A stretch of 64,000 bases of DNA from CALMEC01 sp963706315 (GCA_963706315.1 CAVPMA010000024.1:62001-126000); one strand, 5' to 3'. Shown: positions 11,414 through 20,666, counted from the first letter of the stretch. The notes: a model not told the origin generated them from the sequence alone. A program made the numbers and translations.

Positions 11414-11844
11414 CCGGCCTCTCCCCGGACCCCCTCGACATCGCCGCAGTCGCCGCAGCCGTTGGCGACCCCGAGCACGGCGGCGTCGCCTGCTTCCTCG
11501 GCTGCATCAGGCGCGAAGCCGGCATCCGCGAGGTCATCGCCATCGAGTACGACGCCTACGAGGAGCTCACCCTCCGAGAGCTCGCCGCCGTCGCCGACGA
11601 GGCCCGCGCGCGATTCGGTGCGACCGTCGCGGCCGTCCACCGCACCGGGCGCGTCGCCGTCGGCGAGCCAAGCGTCGCCGTCGCCTGCTCCGCCCCGCAC
11701 CGCCCCGCCGCGTTCGCCGCGTGCAGATACGTGATCGACGAGCTCAAGGTCCGGGCCCCGATCTGGAAACGCATGATCTACGCCGACGGCGCCGCCGAAT
11801 GGGTCGACGGCCGGGACCCGGTGCGCGGTGAGCGACCCGCGTAG
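11410..11844 (+). CDS. moaE: Molybdopterin synthase catalytic subunit MoaE
   Basis: A 144-residue catalytic subunit that converts precursor Z (cPMP) to molybdopterin using MoaD thiocarboxylate. Characteristic pieces are GGVACFLGCIRREA, the long segment IEYDAYEELTLRELAAVADEA (split by variable residues), VHRTGRVAVGEPSVAVACSAPHRPAAF and VIDELKVRAPIWKRMIYADG, which holds the active-site lysines (KVRAPIWKR). The ATG overlaps the moaD stop; the 3' end overlaps selA by 17 nt. The moaDE-selAB order puts molybdenum-cofactor and selenocysteine machinery in one apparent transcript. Confidence 0.93.
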   Translation: MTGLSPDPLDIAAVAAAVGDPEHGGVACFLGCIRREAGIREVIAIEYDAYEELTLRELAAVADEARARFGATVAAVHRTGRVAVGEPSVAVACSAPHRPAAFAACRYVIDELKVRAPIWKRMIYADGAAEWVDGRDPVRGERPA

Positions 11845-13138
11845 GGCGCTCCCCTCCGTCGACGCCGCCCTCGCCGAACCGGGCGTCGCGGAGCTGCTCG
11901 AGCACCACTCACGCGGCCACGTCGTCGACGCGGTCCGGGCCGCGCTCGCCGACCGCCGCGAGCGGCGCACGGGGGCGGCGGGGCTCGCCGCCGACGTCCG
12001 TGCCGCCTTGCGCCCCTCGATGCGCCGCGCGATCAACGCGACCGGTGTGGTGCTGCACACGAACCTCGGCCGTGCTCCCCTCGCCGACGACGCCATCGCC
12101 GCCGCCACCGCGGCCGCCGGGTACGGGACGCTCGAATGGAACGCCGAGACCGGTGAGCGGGGTTCCCGCCACGACCACGTCGTGGCCCATCTGCAGGCCC
12201 TCACCGGCGCCGAGGCGGCCTGTGTCGCGAACACCAACGCCGCCGGGGTTCTGCTGGCGCTCGTCGCGCTCGCATCGGGCAAGGAGGTCATCGTCTCGCG
12301 CGGCCAGCTCGTGGAGATCGGCGGCGGCTTCCGGGTCCCCGAGGTGCTGCGGGCAAGCGGGTGCCGGCTGGTGGAGGTCGGCACCACGAACAAGACCCGT
12401 GCCGCCGACTACGAGCAGGCGATCGGCAGTGAGACGGCGGCGATCCTGCGCGTGCACCCGTCGAACTTCCGGGTGGTCGGGTTCGCCGAGGAGGCGGGCC
12501 TCGTCGAGCTCGTGGAGCTCGGCCGGCGGCGGGGCCTCGCCGTGATCGACGACCTCGGGAGCGGCGCCCTCGTCGACGACCCCGTGTACCGCGACGAGCC
12601 CGACGTCCGCTCCAGCGTCGCCGCCGGCGTCGACGTTGCCTGCTTCAGCGGCGACAAGCTGCTCGGCGGTCCCCAAGCCGGGATCCTCGTCGGGACGCAC
12701 GAGGCGATCCGGCGCTGCAAGGCGCACCCGCTCATGCGCGCGCTGCGCCCCGACAAGCTCACGATCGCCGCTCTCGAGGCCACGCTCGCCCTGCACCGCG
12801 ACCCGGCGACGGCCCGGGAGCGCATCCCGACGCTCCGGATGCTGTCGACGCCGCCCGACGAGCTTCGCCGCCGCGCCGAGTCGCTCGCCGCGGAGGTTGG
12901 CGGCGAGGTGGTGCCGACCGTCGGCAGGGTCGGCGGGGGATCGCTGCCCCTCGCGGAGCTCGCGAGCTACGCCGTCGCCCTGCCCGCGCCGGAGGGCGAG
13001 GACGCGATGGCGGCGGCGCTCCGGGCACTCGACCCGCCGGTCGTCGCGCGGGTCTCCGACGGGCAGGTGCTGCTTGACGTGCTGACCCTGAGCCCCGGCG
13101 AGCTCGCCGAACTCACCCTGATGCTCGGTCGCCGGTGA
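11828..13138 (+). CDS. selA: L-seryl-tRNA(Sec) selenium transferase
   Basis: A 436-residue PLP enzyme that converts Ser-tRNA(Sec) to Sec-tRNA(Sec) with selenophosphate. Family landmarks are the N-terminal LPSVDAALAEPGV helix region, INATGVVLHTNLGRAPLA, VANTNAAGVLLALVALA, REVG-like GCRLVEVGTTNKT, HPSNFRVVGF, and the PLP lysine in CFSGDKLLGGPQAG (Lys277). Length is normal. GTG at 11828 overlaps moaE; the stop overlaps the following TPR gene (GTGA). With selB it shows the organism makes selenoproteins. selC and selD are not in the window. Confidence 0.95.
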   Translation: MSDPRRALPSVDAALAEPGVAELLEHHSRGHVVDAVRAALADRRERRTGAAGLAADVRAALRPSMRRAINATGVVLHTNLGRAPLADDAIAAATAAAGYGTLEWNAETGERGSRHDHVVAHLQALTGAEAACVANTNAAGVLLALVALASGKEVIVSRGQLVEIGGGFRVPEVLRASGCRLVEVGTTNKTRAADYEQAIGSETAAILRVHPSNFRVVGFAEEAGLVELVELGRRRGLAVIDDLGSGALVDDPVYRDEPDVRSSVAAGVDVACFSGDKLLGGPQAGILVGTHEAIRRCKAHPLMRALRPDKLTIAALEATLALHRDPATARERIPTLRMLSTPPDELRRRAESLAAEVGGEVVPTVGRVGGGSLPLAELASYAVALPAPEGEDAMAAALRALDPPVVARVSDGQVLLDVLTLSPGELAELTLMLGRR

Positions 13139-13458
13139 CGGACGTCTCCCACCTCCAGGCGATCGCGGACGGCCCCGATGCCGATGCCGCCGCCGTCGCG
13201 CTCGTCGAGCTCGGGCTGGCGCACCGTGCCGCCGGTCGCCCGGATCTCGCCGAGGCCGCCTTCATCCGGGTGATCGTCACCGGCCACGAGGGGCAGGCCC
13301 CGCGAGCGGCGTTCGAGCTGGCGCAGCTCTACGAGGAGCACGGCGACTCGGAAGGCGCGCTGGACGCGTACCGCTACGTGCTGGAAGCGGGCGGTCACGG
13401 CCTCGTGGGGCCCGCGGCATGCGGCCTGCGCCGGCTGGGCGGAGCACCTCGGGAGTGA
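13135..13458 (+). CDS. Small TPR-like protein between selA and selB
   Basis: A 107-residue helical protein with two or three TPR-like repeats: AVALVELGLAHRAAGRPDLAEAAFIRVI and AAFELAQLYEEHGDSEGALDAYRYVLEAG show the W/L-G-Y-A-pattern of TPR helices. The GTG start overlaps the selA stop and the stop overlaps the selB GTG, both by 4 nt, so the three are translationally coupled. No enzymatic motif is seen. A scaffold role for selenocysteine insertion is possible but unproven. Confidence 0.75.
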   Translation: MTDVSHLQAIADGPDADAAAVALVELGLAHRAAGRPDLAEAAFIRVIVTGHEGQAPRAAFELAQLYEEHGDSEGALDAYRYVLEAGGHGLVGPAACGLRRLGGAPRE

Positions 13459-15266
13459 ACGACGTGCCGATCGTGCTGGGCACCGCCGGGCACGTCGACC
13501 ACGGCAAGACGGCGCTGGTGCTCGCGCTGACGGGGCGCGACACCGACCGACTGCCGGAGGAGAAGGTGCGGGGGATCTCCATCGCCCTTGGGTTTGCGCC
13601 GCTGGAGCTGCCGTCCGGGCGGCGGGTGAGCCTGGTGGACGTGCCGGGCCACGAACGGTTCGTGCGCCACATGGTCGCGGGGGCGAGCGGGGTGGACGGG
13701 TACCTGCTCTGCGTCGCCGCCGACGACGGCGTGATGCCGCAGACGGTGGAGCACATCGCCGTCCTGCGCCTGCTGGGCGTGTACGACGGCGTCGTAGCCG
13801 TGACGAAGTGCGACCTGGCTGATCCCGCCCGAGCAACTGCCGAGGTGCGCGAGTTGGTCGGCACGTCGCCGGAGGTCGTCGCGGTGTCGGCGGTCACGGG
13901 AGCGGGGATCTCCGAGCTGCGCGGCGCCCTCGAGCGGCTCGCCGAGCGGACCCGGCGGCGGACGGGCGGCGGGCGACCGCGGCTCTTCGTCGATCGCACG
14001 TTCTCGGTGGCCGGTGCCGGAACGGTGGTCACGGGCACGCTGTGGGGCGACGCGATGGACGCCGGAGATCGCGTCGCGATCATCCCCGGTGGCCGGACCG
14101 GCCGCGTGCGGGGACTGCAGGTACACGACGAGACGGTCGCCCGCGCCGACGGCGGGCGCGTCGCGCTGAACCTCGGCGGGATCGACCGCGACGAAGCGCC
14201 ACGCGGATCGTGCGTCGTCCGGACGGCGGACGGCTGGCGGCCCACCACGATGCTGGACGTCGCCGTCGACTGGCTGGCCGACGCCGGCTCGTCGCTTCGC
14301 ACCCGACGCCGGCTGCAGGCCTTCCTCGGAACGACCGAGGTGTCCGCCACGTGCGTGCTGCTCGAGGGCGACGAGATCCGGCCGGGAAGGCGCGCGTACG
14401 CCCAGCTCCGACTCGACGCGGAGGTTGCCGCAGACGCCGGCGACCGTCTGGTGCTGCGCTCCGCCGAGCGACGCACCGTCGGCGGAGCGACGGTGATCGA
14501 CCCGGCGCCCGCCCGGCATGGACGGGGGTCGGGGGCCGCCGCCCGGCTGGAGCTGCTGGAGCGGGCCGACCCGGGCGCGCTCCTTCGCCTTCGGATCGCC
14601 GAGGCGGGCGTCGCCGGCGCTCGCGTCGAGGAGTCCGAGCGGGCGCGGGTCGAGGACGCCGGGGGAGTGCTCCTGCGGGACGACCTCGCCGTCGACCGGT
14701 CGATCGTCGACGAGGCGAGATCCCGGCTGCTGGCAGCGCTGCAGCCCGGCGGGCTGGCGCTCGCCGACGCGCACCGCGCCTCCGGCCTCGGCCCCGGCGC
14801 CGCGGCGGCCCTGGTCGACGTCCTGACGCGAGAGGGGAGGATCGTCCGCGACGGGGCTCGTGTCGCGATCGCGGGCGAGCGTGCCAGGAGCGCGCTCGCC
14901 GATGAGGCGGGCAGGCTCCTGGAGGACGCCGACCTGCGTCCCCCCGGCCCGGCGGAGCTCGGCGAGCGCCTCGGTGTCGACCAGGCGCACCTCGACGCCG
15001 CGGTGCGCGAGCTGCGTAACGAGGGCGCGATCGTCGGCGCCGGCGGCCTCTGGTTCTCGGCCGCCGCCGTGGCAGGCGCGAGGCAGCAGGCGGCCGACGC
15101 GCTCGCGCGCGGCCCGATGTCCATCGGCGAGCTCCGTGATCTGTGGGGCGTGGGGCGCCGGCACGCGCTCGCGCTCGCGGCGTACCTCGACGCCAGCGGC
15201 CTCACCCGCCGCGTCGGCGACGAGCGCGTGCTGCGGCGCGGAGCAATAACATCAGGCGATGGCTAG
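13455..15266 (+). CDS. selB: Selenocysteine-specific elongation factor SelB
   Basis: A 603-residue translational GTPase delivering Sec-tRNA to UGA codons marked by a SECIS hairpin. G motifs: G1 GHVDHGKT (12-19), G2 RGISI (39-43), G3 DVPGHE (62-67), G4 TKCD (117-120). EF-Tu-like beta-barrel domains follow (RLFVDRTFSVAGAGTVVTGTLW), then several winged-helix repeats at the C-terminus that bind SECIS RNA (for example PGPAELGERLGVDQAHLDAAV). GTG at 13455 is fixed by overlap with the TPR gene. G2 has Ser where many family members have Thr. The last 8 nt overlap the next gene. Confidence 0.95.
   Translation: MNDVPIVLGTAGHVDHGKTALVLALTGRDTDRLPEEKVRGISIALGFAPLELPSGRRVSLVDVPGHERFVRHMVAGASGVDGYLLCVAADDGVMPQTVEHIAVLRLLGVYDGVVAVTKCDLADPARATAEVRELVGTSPEVVAVSAVTGAGISELRGALERLAERTRRRTGGGRPRLFVDRTFSVAGAGTVVTGTLWGDAMDAGDRVAIIPGGRTGRVRGLQVHDETVARADGGRVALNLGGIDRDEAPRGSCVVRTADGWRPTTMLDVAVDWLADAGSSLRTRRRLQAFLGTTEVSATCVLLEGDEIRPGRRAYAQLRLDAEVAADAGDRLVLRSAERRTVGGATVIDPAPARHGRGSGAAARLELLERADPGALLRLRIAEAGVAGARVEESERARVEDAGGVLLRDDLAVDRSIVDEARSRLLAALQPGGLALADAHRASGLGPGAAAALVDVLTREGRIVRDGARVAIAGERARSALADEAGRLLEDADLRPPGPAELGERLGVDQAHLDAAVRELRNEGAIVGAGGLWFSAAAVAGARQQAADALARGPMSIGELRDLWGVGRRHALALAAYLDASGLTRRVGDERVLRRGAITSGDG
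15247..15252 (+). promoter_or_regulatory. Leaderless -10 element (TAACAT) inside the end of selB
   Basis: TAACAT ends 6 nt before the ATG at 15259, suggesting a start-codon-proximal transcription start within the selB 3' end. Confidence 0.35.
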
Positions 15267-15654
15267 CAGCGAAGAAGAGCGCCCCGATCGCCCGCAGATC
15301 GGCGTCATCGAGCCGGAGGTCATCCGGATCGAGCCGCCCGAAGAGGAGCTGTGGACCGACGACTCCGACGTCGACTACACCGGCTGGTTCTGCGTCCGCA
15401 CCAACCCCTGGCCATGCCCGGCGGACGGATGCGCGTTCGTTGCGATGTTCCTCACCGCCGCGCACCTCGTGATCGTCTGGCCCGAGCGCGACGATCCCAA
15501 CCTGCTTCGCCACAGCGCGGTCGCCCGGGACGTGGGACGAAACCCCAAGATCGAGCAGTACGAGTCGTCGTTCGGGCCGGCGTGCTCGTACTACCAGTGG
15601 GAGGCGGCCGGGAACCCCGTGCACGGCGTGCGCGCGCCGGAATCGCAGGGCTGA
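15259..15654 (+). CDS. Hypothetical cysteine-containing protein
   Basis: A 131-residue acidic protein of unknown function. After an acidic, proline-rich N-terminus (about 1-35) comes TGWFCVRTNPWPCPADGC, a Cys-x-Cys-like cluster that could bind zinc, then a predicted beta-rich part (FVAMFLTAAHLVIVWPERDD). The tail holds SSFGPACSYYQWE. The ATG overlaps the selB 3' end by 8 nt. It sits between selB and the YbdK-like gene on the same strand. I do not recognise a named family. Confidence 0.65.
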   Translation: MASSEEERPDRPQIGVIEPEVIRIEPPEEELWTDDSDVDYTGWFCVRTNPWPCPADGCAFVAMFLTAAHLVIVWPERDDPNLLRHSAVARDVGRNPKIEQYESSFGPACSYYQWEAAGNPVHGVRAPESQG

Positions 15655-15662
15655 CCGGCAGG

Positions 15663-16766
15663 GTGGATCACAACTTCACATCGACCGGCTACACCGTCGG
15701 GATCGAGGAGGAGCTCATGATCCTCGACGCCGGCACGCTCGATCTGGTCAACGCCATCGAGGAGCTGCTCGGGCCGTCCGCCCACGGCGACGTCAAGCCG
15801 GAGCTCATGGAGTCGGTGCTCGAGATCTCGACCGACCCGTGCAAGAGCATCGTGCAGGCCGGCGACCAGCTGCGGGAGCTCCGCGCGTCGGTTGCCGCGC
15901 GTGCTGCGCCGCTCGGGTACGCGATCGGCTCCGCCGGAACCCATCCCTTCGCGCGGTGGGAGGACCAGCGCATCGTGTCGCGCTCGCGGTACAGGGATCT
16001 CATCAGCGCGCTGCGGTTCGTCGCCCGGCAGGAGCTGATCTTCGGGATGCACGTGCACGTCGGTCTGGACGATCCCGAGAAGGCCATCTCGGTGGCGAAC
16101 GGCATGCGGCTTCACGTGCCCGCCCTGCTCGCCCTCTCGGCGAACTCGCCGTTCTGGCGCGGGGACGCGACCGGCCTCGCGTCGACGCGCATGCCGATCT
16201 TCCGGGCGTTCCCCCGTGTCGGGATCCCGCCCTACTACCAGGACTGGGACGACTACCAACGTCGGATCGCATTCCAGGTGGAGTCAGGCGTGATCGAGGA
16301 TTACACGTACCTCTGGTACGACGTCCGTCCCCATCCGCGCCTCGGAACCGTGGAGGTCCGGGCGATGGACTCGCAGACGCGTCTCGAGCACACCCTCGGC
16401 ATCGCCGCGCTCGTGCAGTCACTCGTCAGGAAGCTCGCGATCGACTGGGAGTCGGGATCGGTGCCCGATCAGTTCCCGTACGAGATGCTCGACGAGAACC
16501 GCTGGCTCGCCGCCCGGCACGGGCTGCGCGGCGAGATCGTCGACCTCCCCTCGACCGGGCGCATCGCGACGAAGGCGCTCATCAAGCGCCTGCTCGAGGA
16601 GCTGGCCGATCACGCTCGCGACCTCGGATGCGCCGACCAGCTCGCGGCAGTCACCGATCTGCTCGACCACGGCAACGGCGCCCAGCGCCAGGCGGTGGTC
16701 TACGAGGCCAACCGGGACCTTCGGGAGCTGATGGCGGAGATCGTGGCGGCGACGGGCGAAGGCTGA
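15663..16766 (+). CDS. YbdK-type carboxylate-amine ligase / glutamate-cysteine ligase family
   Basis: A 367-residue ATP-grasp-like GCS2 protein. Motifs: TVGIEEELMILD at the N-terminus (substrate glutamate site), GDVKPELMESVLEIST, GTHPFARWEDQR, the signature QELIFGMHVHVGLDDPEKAI, and RPHPRLGTVEVRAMDSQT. Members make gamma-glutamyl amides; some actinobacterial ones act as glutamate-cysteine ligases. Length fits YbdK. The GTG at 15663 is the only start giving the conserved N-terminus, 8 nt after the preceding stop. Exact amine substrate unknown. Confidence 0.87.
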   Translation: MDHNFTSTGYTVGIEEELMILDAGTLDLVNAIEELLGPSAHGDVKPELMESVLEISTDPCKSIVQAGDQLRELRASVAARAAPLGYAIGSAGTHPFARWEDQRIVSRSRYRDLISALRFVARQELIFGMHVHVGLDDPEKAISVANGMRLHVPALLALSANSPFWRGDATGLASTRMPIFRAFPRVGIPPYYQDWDDYQRRIAFQVESGVIEDYTYLWYDVRPHPRLGTVEVRAMDSQTRLEHTLGIAALVQSLVRKLAIDWESGSVPDQFPYEMLDENRWLAARHGLRGEIVDLPSTGRIATKALIKRLLEELADHARDLGCADQLAAVTDLLDHGNGAQRQAVVYEANRDLRELMAEIVAATGEG

Positions 16767-16777
16767 CGGGCAGGCGA

Positions 16778-17971
16778 TCAGTGCCCGCCGCGGGCGTAGG
16801 GCTTGCCATCGGCGGCGGGCGGGGTCGCGCGGCCGATGAAGCCGACGAGGGCGATGAGCGTGACCACGTAGGGGAGGGCCTTCAGCAGGTCGGGATTGAT
16901 GCCGACGCCGCCGAGGCGGTCGGCGAGCGCGAGCGAGAGCCCGAACACCATCGCCGATCCGAGAATCGGGAACGGCCGCCATTTCCCGAGGATCATGACG
17001 GCGAGCGCGATGAATCCCTGGCCGCCCGTCATGTTCTCGCTGAAGGACCCGACGAAGCCGATCGACAGGTAAGCACCGCCGAGAGCGGCGAGGCTGCCCG
17101 ACGTGATGACCGCGAGATAGCGGATGCCGTAGACGTCGATGCCGACGGTCTCCGCCGCCCGGGGATGCTCGCCCACCGCGCGGATTCGCAGCCCGAGCGG
17201 CGTCTTCCACAGCACGAACCACGACACGAACACCGTTGCGATCGCCATCCAGATCATGAGGTTGAGGTCCCCGATGACGTCCCCGACGAACGGGATGTCG
17301 CGAATGCCCGGAATCGAGACGTCCGGGACACGCGAGAGGTTTGGTGGGCTTCCCTCGAACCCGTAGATCGACCGGAACAGGAACGCGGTCAGCCCGAACG
17401 CCAGGATGTTGATTCCCGTGCCGACCACGATCTGGTCGGCACGAAGGTGGATGCAGAAGAACGCGTGGAGGAGGCCCGTCAGGGCCCCGGCGAGCACCGC
17501 TGCCCCCAGGCCGAGCACCCAGGTGCCAGTCTCGGCGGCGGCCCACATGCCGAAGAACGCGCCGATCAGCATCGAGCCCTCCAGCCCGATGTTCACGACG
17601 CCGCTGCGCTCCGAGAACATCCCGCCGAGTGCCGCGAACGTCAACGGGGTTCCGGCACGCAGCATGGCGGCGAACAGTCCGGCGTTCACGACGTCCTCGA
17701 GCGTCGTCACGTCTGCCCGCGTCGCCTGGACGGCCAGCAACCCGCAGAGCACCGCGGCGGTGATCGCCCACCACCCCTGGGTCCGCAGCCCCGCCCGGAC
17801 CGCCACCACCCCCGCGGCAAGTGCCGCCGCGCAGAGCACGAGCGACGGGATCGGGGTGCGGATGCTCCACGGCGGGAGGGCCAGCCACAGTCCGAGGATC
17901 GCGACGAGGATGCCGCCATAGGCGAGCGCACGGGCGGGAATGGCGGCCGGTCTGATGGCGATGGTGCTCAT
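16778..17971 (-). CDS. BMP-type ABC importer permease, second subunit
   Basis: A 397-residue integral membrane protein of the BPD_transp_2 family with about 9-10 hydrophobic spans. The core has GTPLTFAALGGMFSERSGVVNIGLEGSMLIGAFFG, typical of the second permease in nucleoside (BmpABCD/NupNOPQ-like) importers, and GLRIRAVGEHPRAAETVGIDV, the coupling helix region. The ATG at 17971 overlaps the first permease stop (ATGA). It is the last gene of the four-gene operon. Substrate inferred as purine nucleosides from family precedent. Confidence 0.9.
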   Translation of the reverse strand: MSTIAIRPAAIPARALAYGGILVAILGLWLALPPWSIRTPIPSLVLCAAALAAGVVAVRAGLRTQGWWAITAAVLCGLLAVQATRADVTTLEDVVNAGLFAAMLRAGTPLTFAALGGMFSERSGVVNIGLEGSMLIGAFFGMWAAAETGTWVLGLGAAVLAGALTGLLHAFFCIHLRADQIVVGTGINILAFGLTAFLFRSIYGFEGSPPNLSRVPDVSIPGIRDIPFVGDVIGDLNLMIWMAIATVFVSWFVLWKTPLGLRIRAVGEHPRAAETVGIDVYGIRYLAVITSGSLAALGGAYLSIGFVGSFSENMTGGQGFIALAVMILGKWRPFPILGSAMVFGLSLALADRLGGVGINPDLLKALPYVVTLIALVGFIGRATPPAADGKPYARGGH

Positions 17972-19128
17972 ATGGGCGCCGAAGAGGCCGTGCCGGAGGT
18001 TGCCGGGAACTCCTGGATGTGGCTGTCGCGGCGGCGACGCGACAGCAGCCACCGGATCAGGAACTCACCGCTCACGAGCAGGATGATGATGCCCTGAACG
18101 ATGTCGGCGAGCGGCACGGCGAGATCGGCGGCGAACGCCCCCTGAAGCTGCTGGGAGCCGGACCGCAACGCGCCGAACAGCAGCCCGGCGAGCACGCATC
18201 CGATCGCGGTGTTGCGACCGAGCAGCGCGACGGCGATGCCGATGAAGCCGATCTGCTCCGGCACGAACTCGTTCGCGGCGAGGTGATACCGAACGCCCAG
18301 CACCTCGCTGGCCCCGGCCAGCCCGGCGAACACGCCGCTCACCGCCATCGTGAGGACGAGCGTCCGCTTGACGTTGATCCCACCGGCACGGGCCGCCTCC
18401 GGGTTGTACCCCGTTGCCCGGACCTGGAACCCGAACGAGGTCCGGCGGATCACCAGGCCGAACACGATCGCGGCGGCGATGGCGACGAAGAGGCCAAGGT
18501 GCACGCCCTGGATGTCGCCCCACAGGATGGGCAGCTTCGCCCGGTCGGGGATGTCGACCGAGATCGGGTTCTCGGTGGGTCCCTTGAGCGGTCCGCCGAG
18601 GCCGAACAGATAGAGACCGAGGTAGACCGCGATCCAGTTGAGCATGATCGTCGAGATGACCTCGTGGGCCCCGCGATAGGCCTTGAGGGCTCCGGGGATC
18701 GCCCCGTAGATCGCGCTGGCCAGCATGCCCGCAAGGAATGCCAGGGTGATCAGGACGGGCCCCGGGAGTTCGCGCAGGCTGTCTGCCACCCAGAACGCGG
18801 CGACGGCGCCCGCGAAGAACTGACCGGTGCCGCCGATGTTGAACAGCCCAGCGCGGAACGCGAACGCCACGCACAGCCCCGACAGGATGTACGGGGTCGC
18901 GGTCACCAGCGTCGAGATCAGATTGATCTCGGCGAGCTGGCTGTTGACCGAAAGGCCAGGGACCCACTGGAAGAGGTAGTCGAGTCCGGAGCCCTTCGCG
19001 AGCTCACGGTAGACGGGGAACGGGTTGTTCCCGGTCAAGGCGACGACGAGCCCGCCCACGATGAACGCCAGGACGACCGCGAGCAGCGGGAAGATCGCGG
19101 CGGCGAGCGCCCGGCGGACCCGCGTCAT
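17968..19128 (-). CDS. BMP-type ABC importer permease, first subunit
   Basis: A 386-residue membrane protein with an N-terminal span (about 8-30), then ATPYILSGLCVAFAFRAGLFNIGGTGQFFAGAVAA and SFGFQVRATGYNPEAARAGGINV, the BPD_transp_2 features of the first permease subunit. A basic C-terminal tail (LLSRRRRDSH) is cytoplasmic. The ATG at 19128 overlaps the ATPase stop by 4 nt. It pairs with the next permease to form the membrane channel. Confidence 0.9.
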   Translation of the reverse strand: MTRVRRALAAAIFPLLAVVLAFIVGGLVVALTGNNPFPVYRELAKGSGLDYLFQWVPGLSVNSQLAEINLISTLVTATPYILSGLCVAFAFRAGLFNIGGTGQFFAGAVAAFWVADSLRELPGPVLITLAFLAGMLASAIYGAIPGALKAYRGAHEVISTIMLNWIAVYLGLYLFGLGGPLKGPTENPISVDIPDRAKLPILWGDIQGVHLGLFVAIAAAIVFGLVIRRTSFGFQVRATGYNPEAARAGGINVKRTLVLTMAVSGVFAGLAGASEVLGVRYHLAANEFVPEQIGFIGIAVALLGRNTAIGCVLAGLLFGALRSGSQQLQGAFAADLAVPLADIVQGIIILLVSGEFLIRWLLSRRRRDSHIQEFPATSGTASSAPI

Positions 19129-20666
19129 GCGCTCACGCCGGCGACATTGCCGCCGGTCATCGCGACTCCGAGCTCCTCGCGGCTCGCGCCGTCGCCGGGC
19201 CGCTCGAGCACGATGCGCCCCTCGTACATCACGAGGATCCGGTCGGCGAGCTCCAGCACCTCGTCCAGCTCGAACGACAGCAGCAGCACGCCGCGGCCGG
19301 CGTCGCGCTGCTCGAGCAGCTTGTCGTGGACGAACTCCACCGCGCCGATGTCGAGCCCTCGCGCCGGTTGCGCCGCGACGAGCAGCGCAGGCCCACGGTC
19401 GATTTCGCGTGCCACGACGACCTTCTGCTGATTGCCGCCCGAGAGGCTGCCCGCCAGGGTCTCGGGTCCACCGCCACGTATGTCGTAGGCAGCAATGAGT
19501 CGCTCCGCCCGCTGCGTCATGACCTGGGGGCTCATCCATCCCCAGCGCGCGACCGGCGCCTTGTCGTGGTCCTCCATGACGACGTTCTCCGCGAGCGTGA
19601 ACTCGAGCACGAGTCCGTGCTTGTGACGGTCTTCGGGGATGTGGCCCAGTCCTGCGTCGAACGCCGCATTCGCGGACCGGCCCGCGACTTCGTGACCGTT
19701 GATCCGGATGGAGCCGCGCTCCGGCTTGCGAAGACCGCTGATCGCCTGGATGAGCTCGGTCTGCCCGTTCCCGTCGACACCGGCGATCGCGACGATCTCG
19801 CCGGCGCGAACCGTAAAGTCGATGCCGCGGACGACCTCGAGCTCCCGGTCGTCGCGGACGGTGAGCTCCGCGACCTCCAACACGGCCGCGCCGACCTTCA
19901 CCGTCGGCGTCCGCGCGCCCGAGAGGTCGACGTCGCGGCCGACCATCAGCTTCGCGAGGCTCTCGCGGGTGGCGCCCGCCCGTGGGAACGTGCTGCCGAC
20001 CTTCTTCCCGCGTCGCAGCACGGTGATCCGGTCGGCGAGGTCGAGGACCTCGTTGAGCTTGTGGGTGATGAAGATGATCCCCATGCCCTCGGCGACGAGC
20101 CGTCGCAGCACGACGAAGAGGTCCTGCGCCTCCTGCGGCGAGAGCACCGCCGTCGGCTCGTCCAGGATGAGGATGTCGGCTCCGCGGTAGAGGGCCTTGA
20201 GGATCTCCGCCCGCTGCTGCTGGCCAACGCTCGTCTCCTCGACCCGGGCCCTCGGATCGACCGGGAGCCCGTACCGCTCCGCGAGATCCGCGATCTGGCG
20301 CTCCGCCGACTCGATGTCCAGAAGCAGTCCCTTGCGGGGCTCGGCGGCGAGCACGATGTTCTCGGCGATCGTGAGGACCGGGATGAGCTGGAAGTGCTGG
20401 TGCACCATCCCGATGCGCTTGTCGATCGCGTCGCGAGGACCCTTGAGGTGGAGGGGAGCTCCGTTGAGGAGGACCTCCCCCTCGTCTGGCGTGTAGAGGC
20501 CGAAGAGCACATTCATGAGCGTGCTCTTACCGGCGCCGTTCTCGCCAAGCAGGGCGTGGACCTCGCCCTTGAAGAGGTCGAGGTCCACGCTGTCGTTCGC
20601 GACGATCCCGGGGAATCTCTTGGTGATCCCCCGGAGCTCCAAGAGCGGTGTCTTGGCGTCGCTCAA
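19125..20666 (-). CDS. BMP-type ABC importer ATPase (tandem nucleotide-binding domains)
   Basis: A 513-residue double ATPase. First domain: Walker A GENGAGKS (41-48), Q-loop, variant signature SVGQQQR, Walker B ILILDEPTAVLSP. Second domain: degenerate Walker A GVDGNGQTE without lysine, good signature LSGGNQQK, and a Walker B where the usual Asp-Glu is altered (LLVAAQPARGLDIG). Asymmetry of this kind is normal in sugar and nucleoside importers. It follows the substrate-binding protein by 6 nt and overlaps the first permease. Confidence 0.93.
   Translation of the reverse strand: MSDAKTPLLELRGITKRFPGIVANDSVDLDLFKGEVHALLGENGAGKSTLMNVLFGLYTPDEGEVLLNGAPLHLKGPRDAIDKRIGMVHQHFQLIPVLTIAENIVLAAEPRKGLLLDIESAERQIADLAERYGLPVDPRARVEETSVGQQQRAEILKALYRGADILILDEPTAVLSPQEAQDLFVVLRRLVAEGMGIIFITHKLNEVLDLADRITVLRRGKKVGSTFPRAGATRESLAKLMVGRDVDLSGARTPTVKVGAAVLEVAELTVRDDRELEVVRGIDFTVRAGEIVAIAGVDGNGQTELIQAISGLRKPERGSIRINGHEVAGRSANAAFDAGLGHIPEDRHKHGLVLEFTLAENVVMEDHDKAPVARWGWMSPQVMTQRAERLIAAYDIRGGGPETLAGSLSGGNQQKVVVAREIDRGPALLVAAQPARGLDIGAVEFVHDKLLEQRDAGRGVLLLSFELDEVLELADRILVMYEGRIVLERPGDGASREELGVAMTGGNVAGVSA

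Noticed and set aside
11828..15266. A selC (tRNA-Sec) gene near selA/selB
   Set aside because: I looked for a TCA anticodon loop and T-arm next to the sel genes and elsewhere and found no convincing cloverleaf.
15839..18097. A very long open frame (over 700 codons) on the plus strand over the YbdK-like and permease genes
   Set aside because: Low-complexity Arg/Ala/Gly/Pro protein in the off-frame of well-recognised genes; a normal side effect of high GC.
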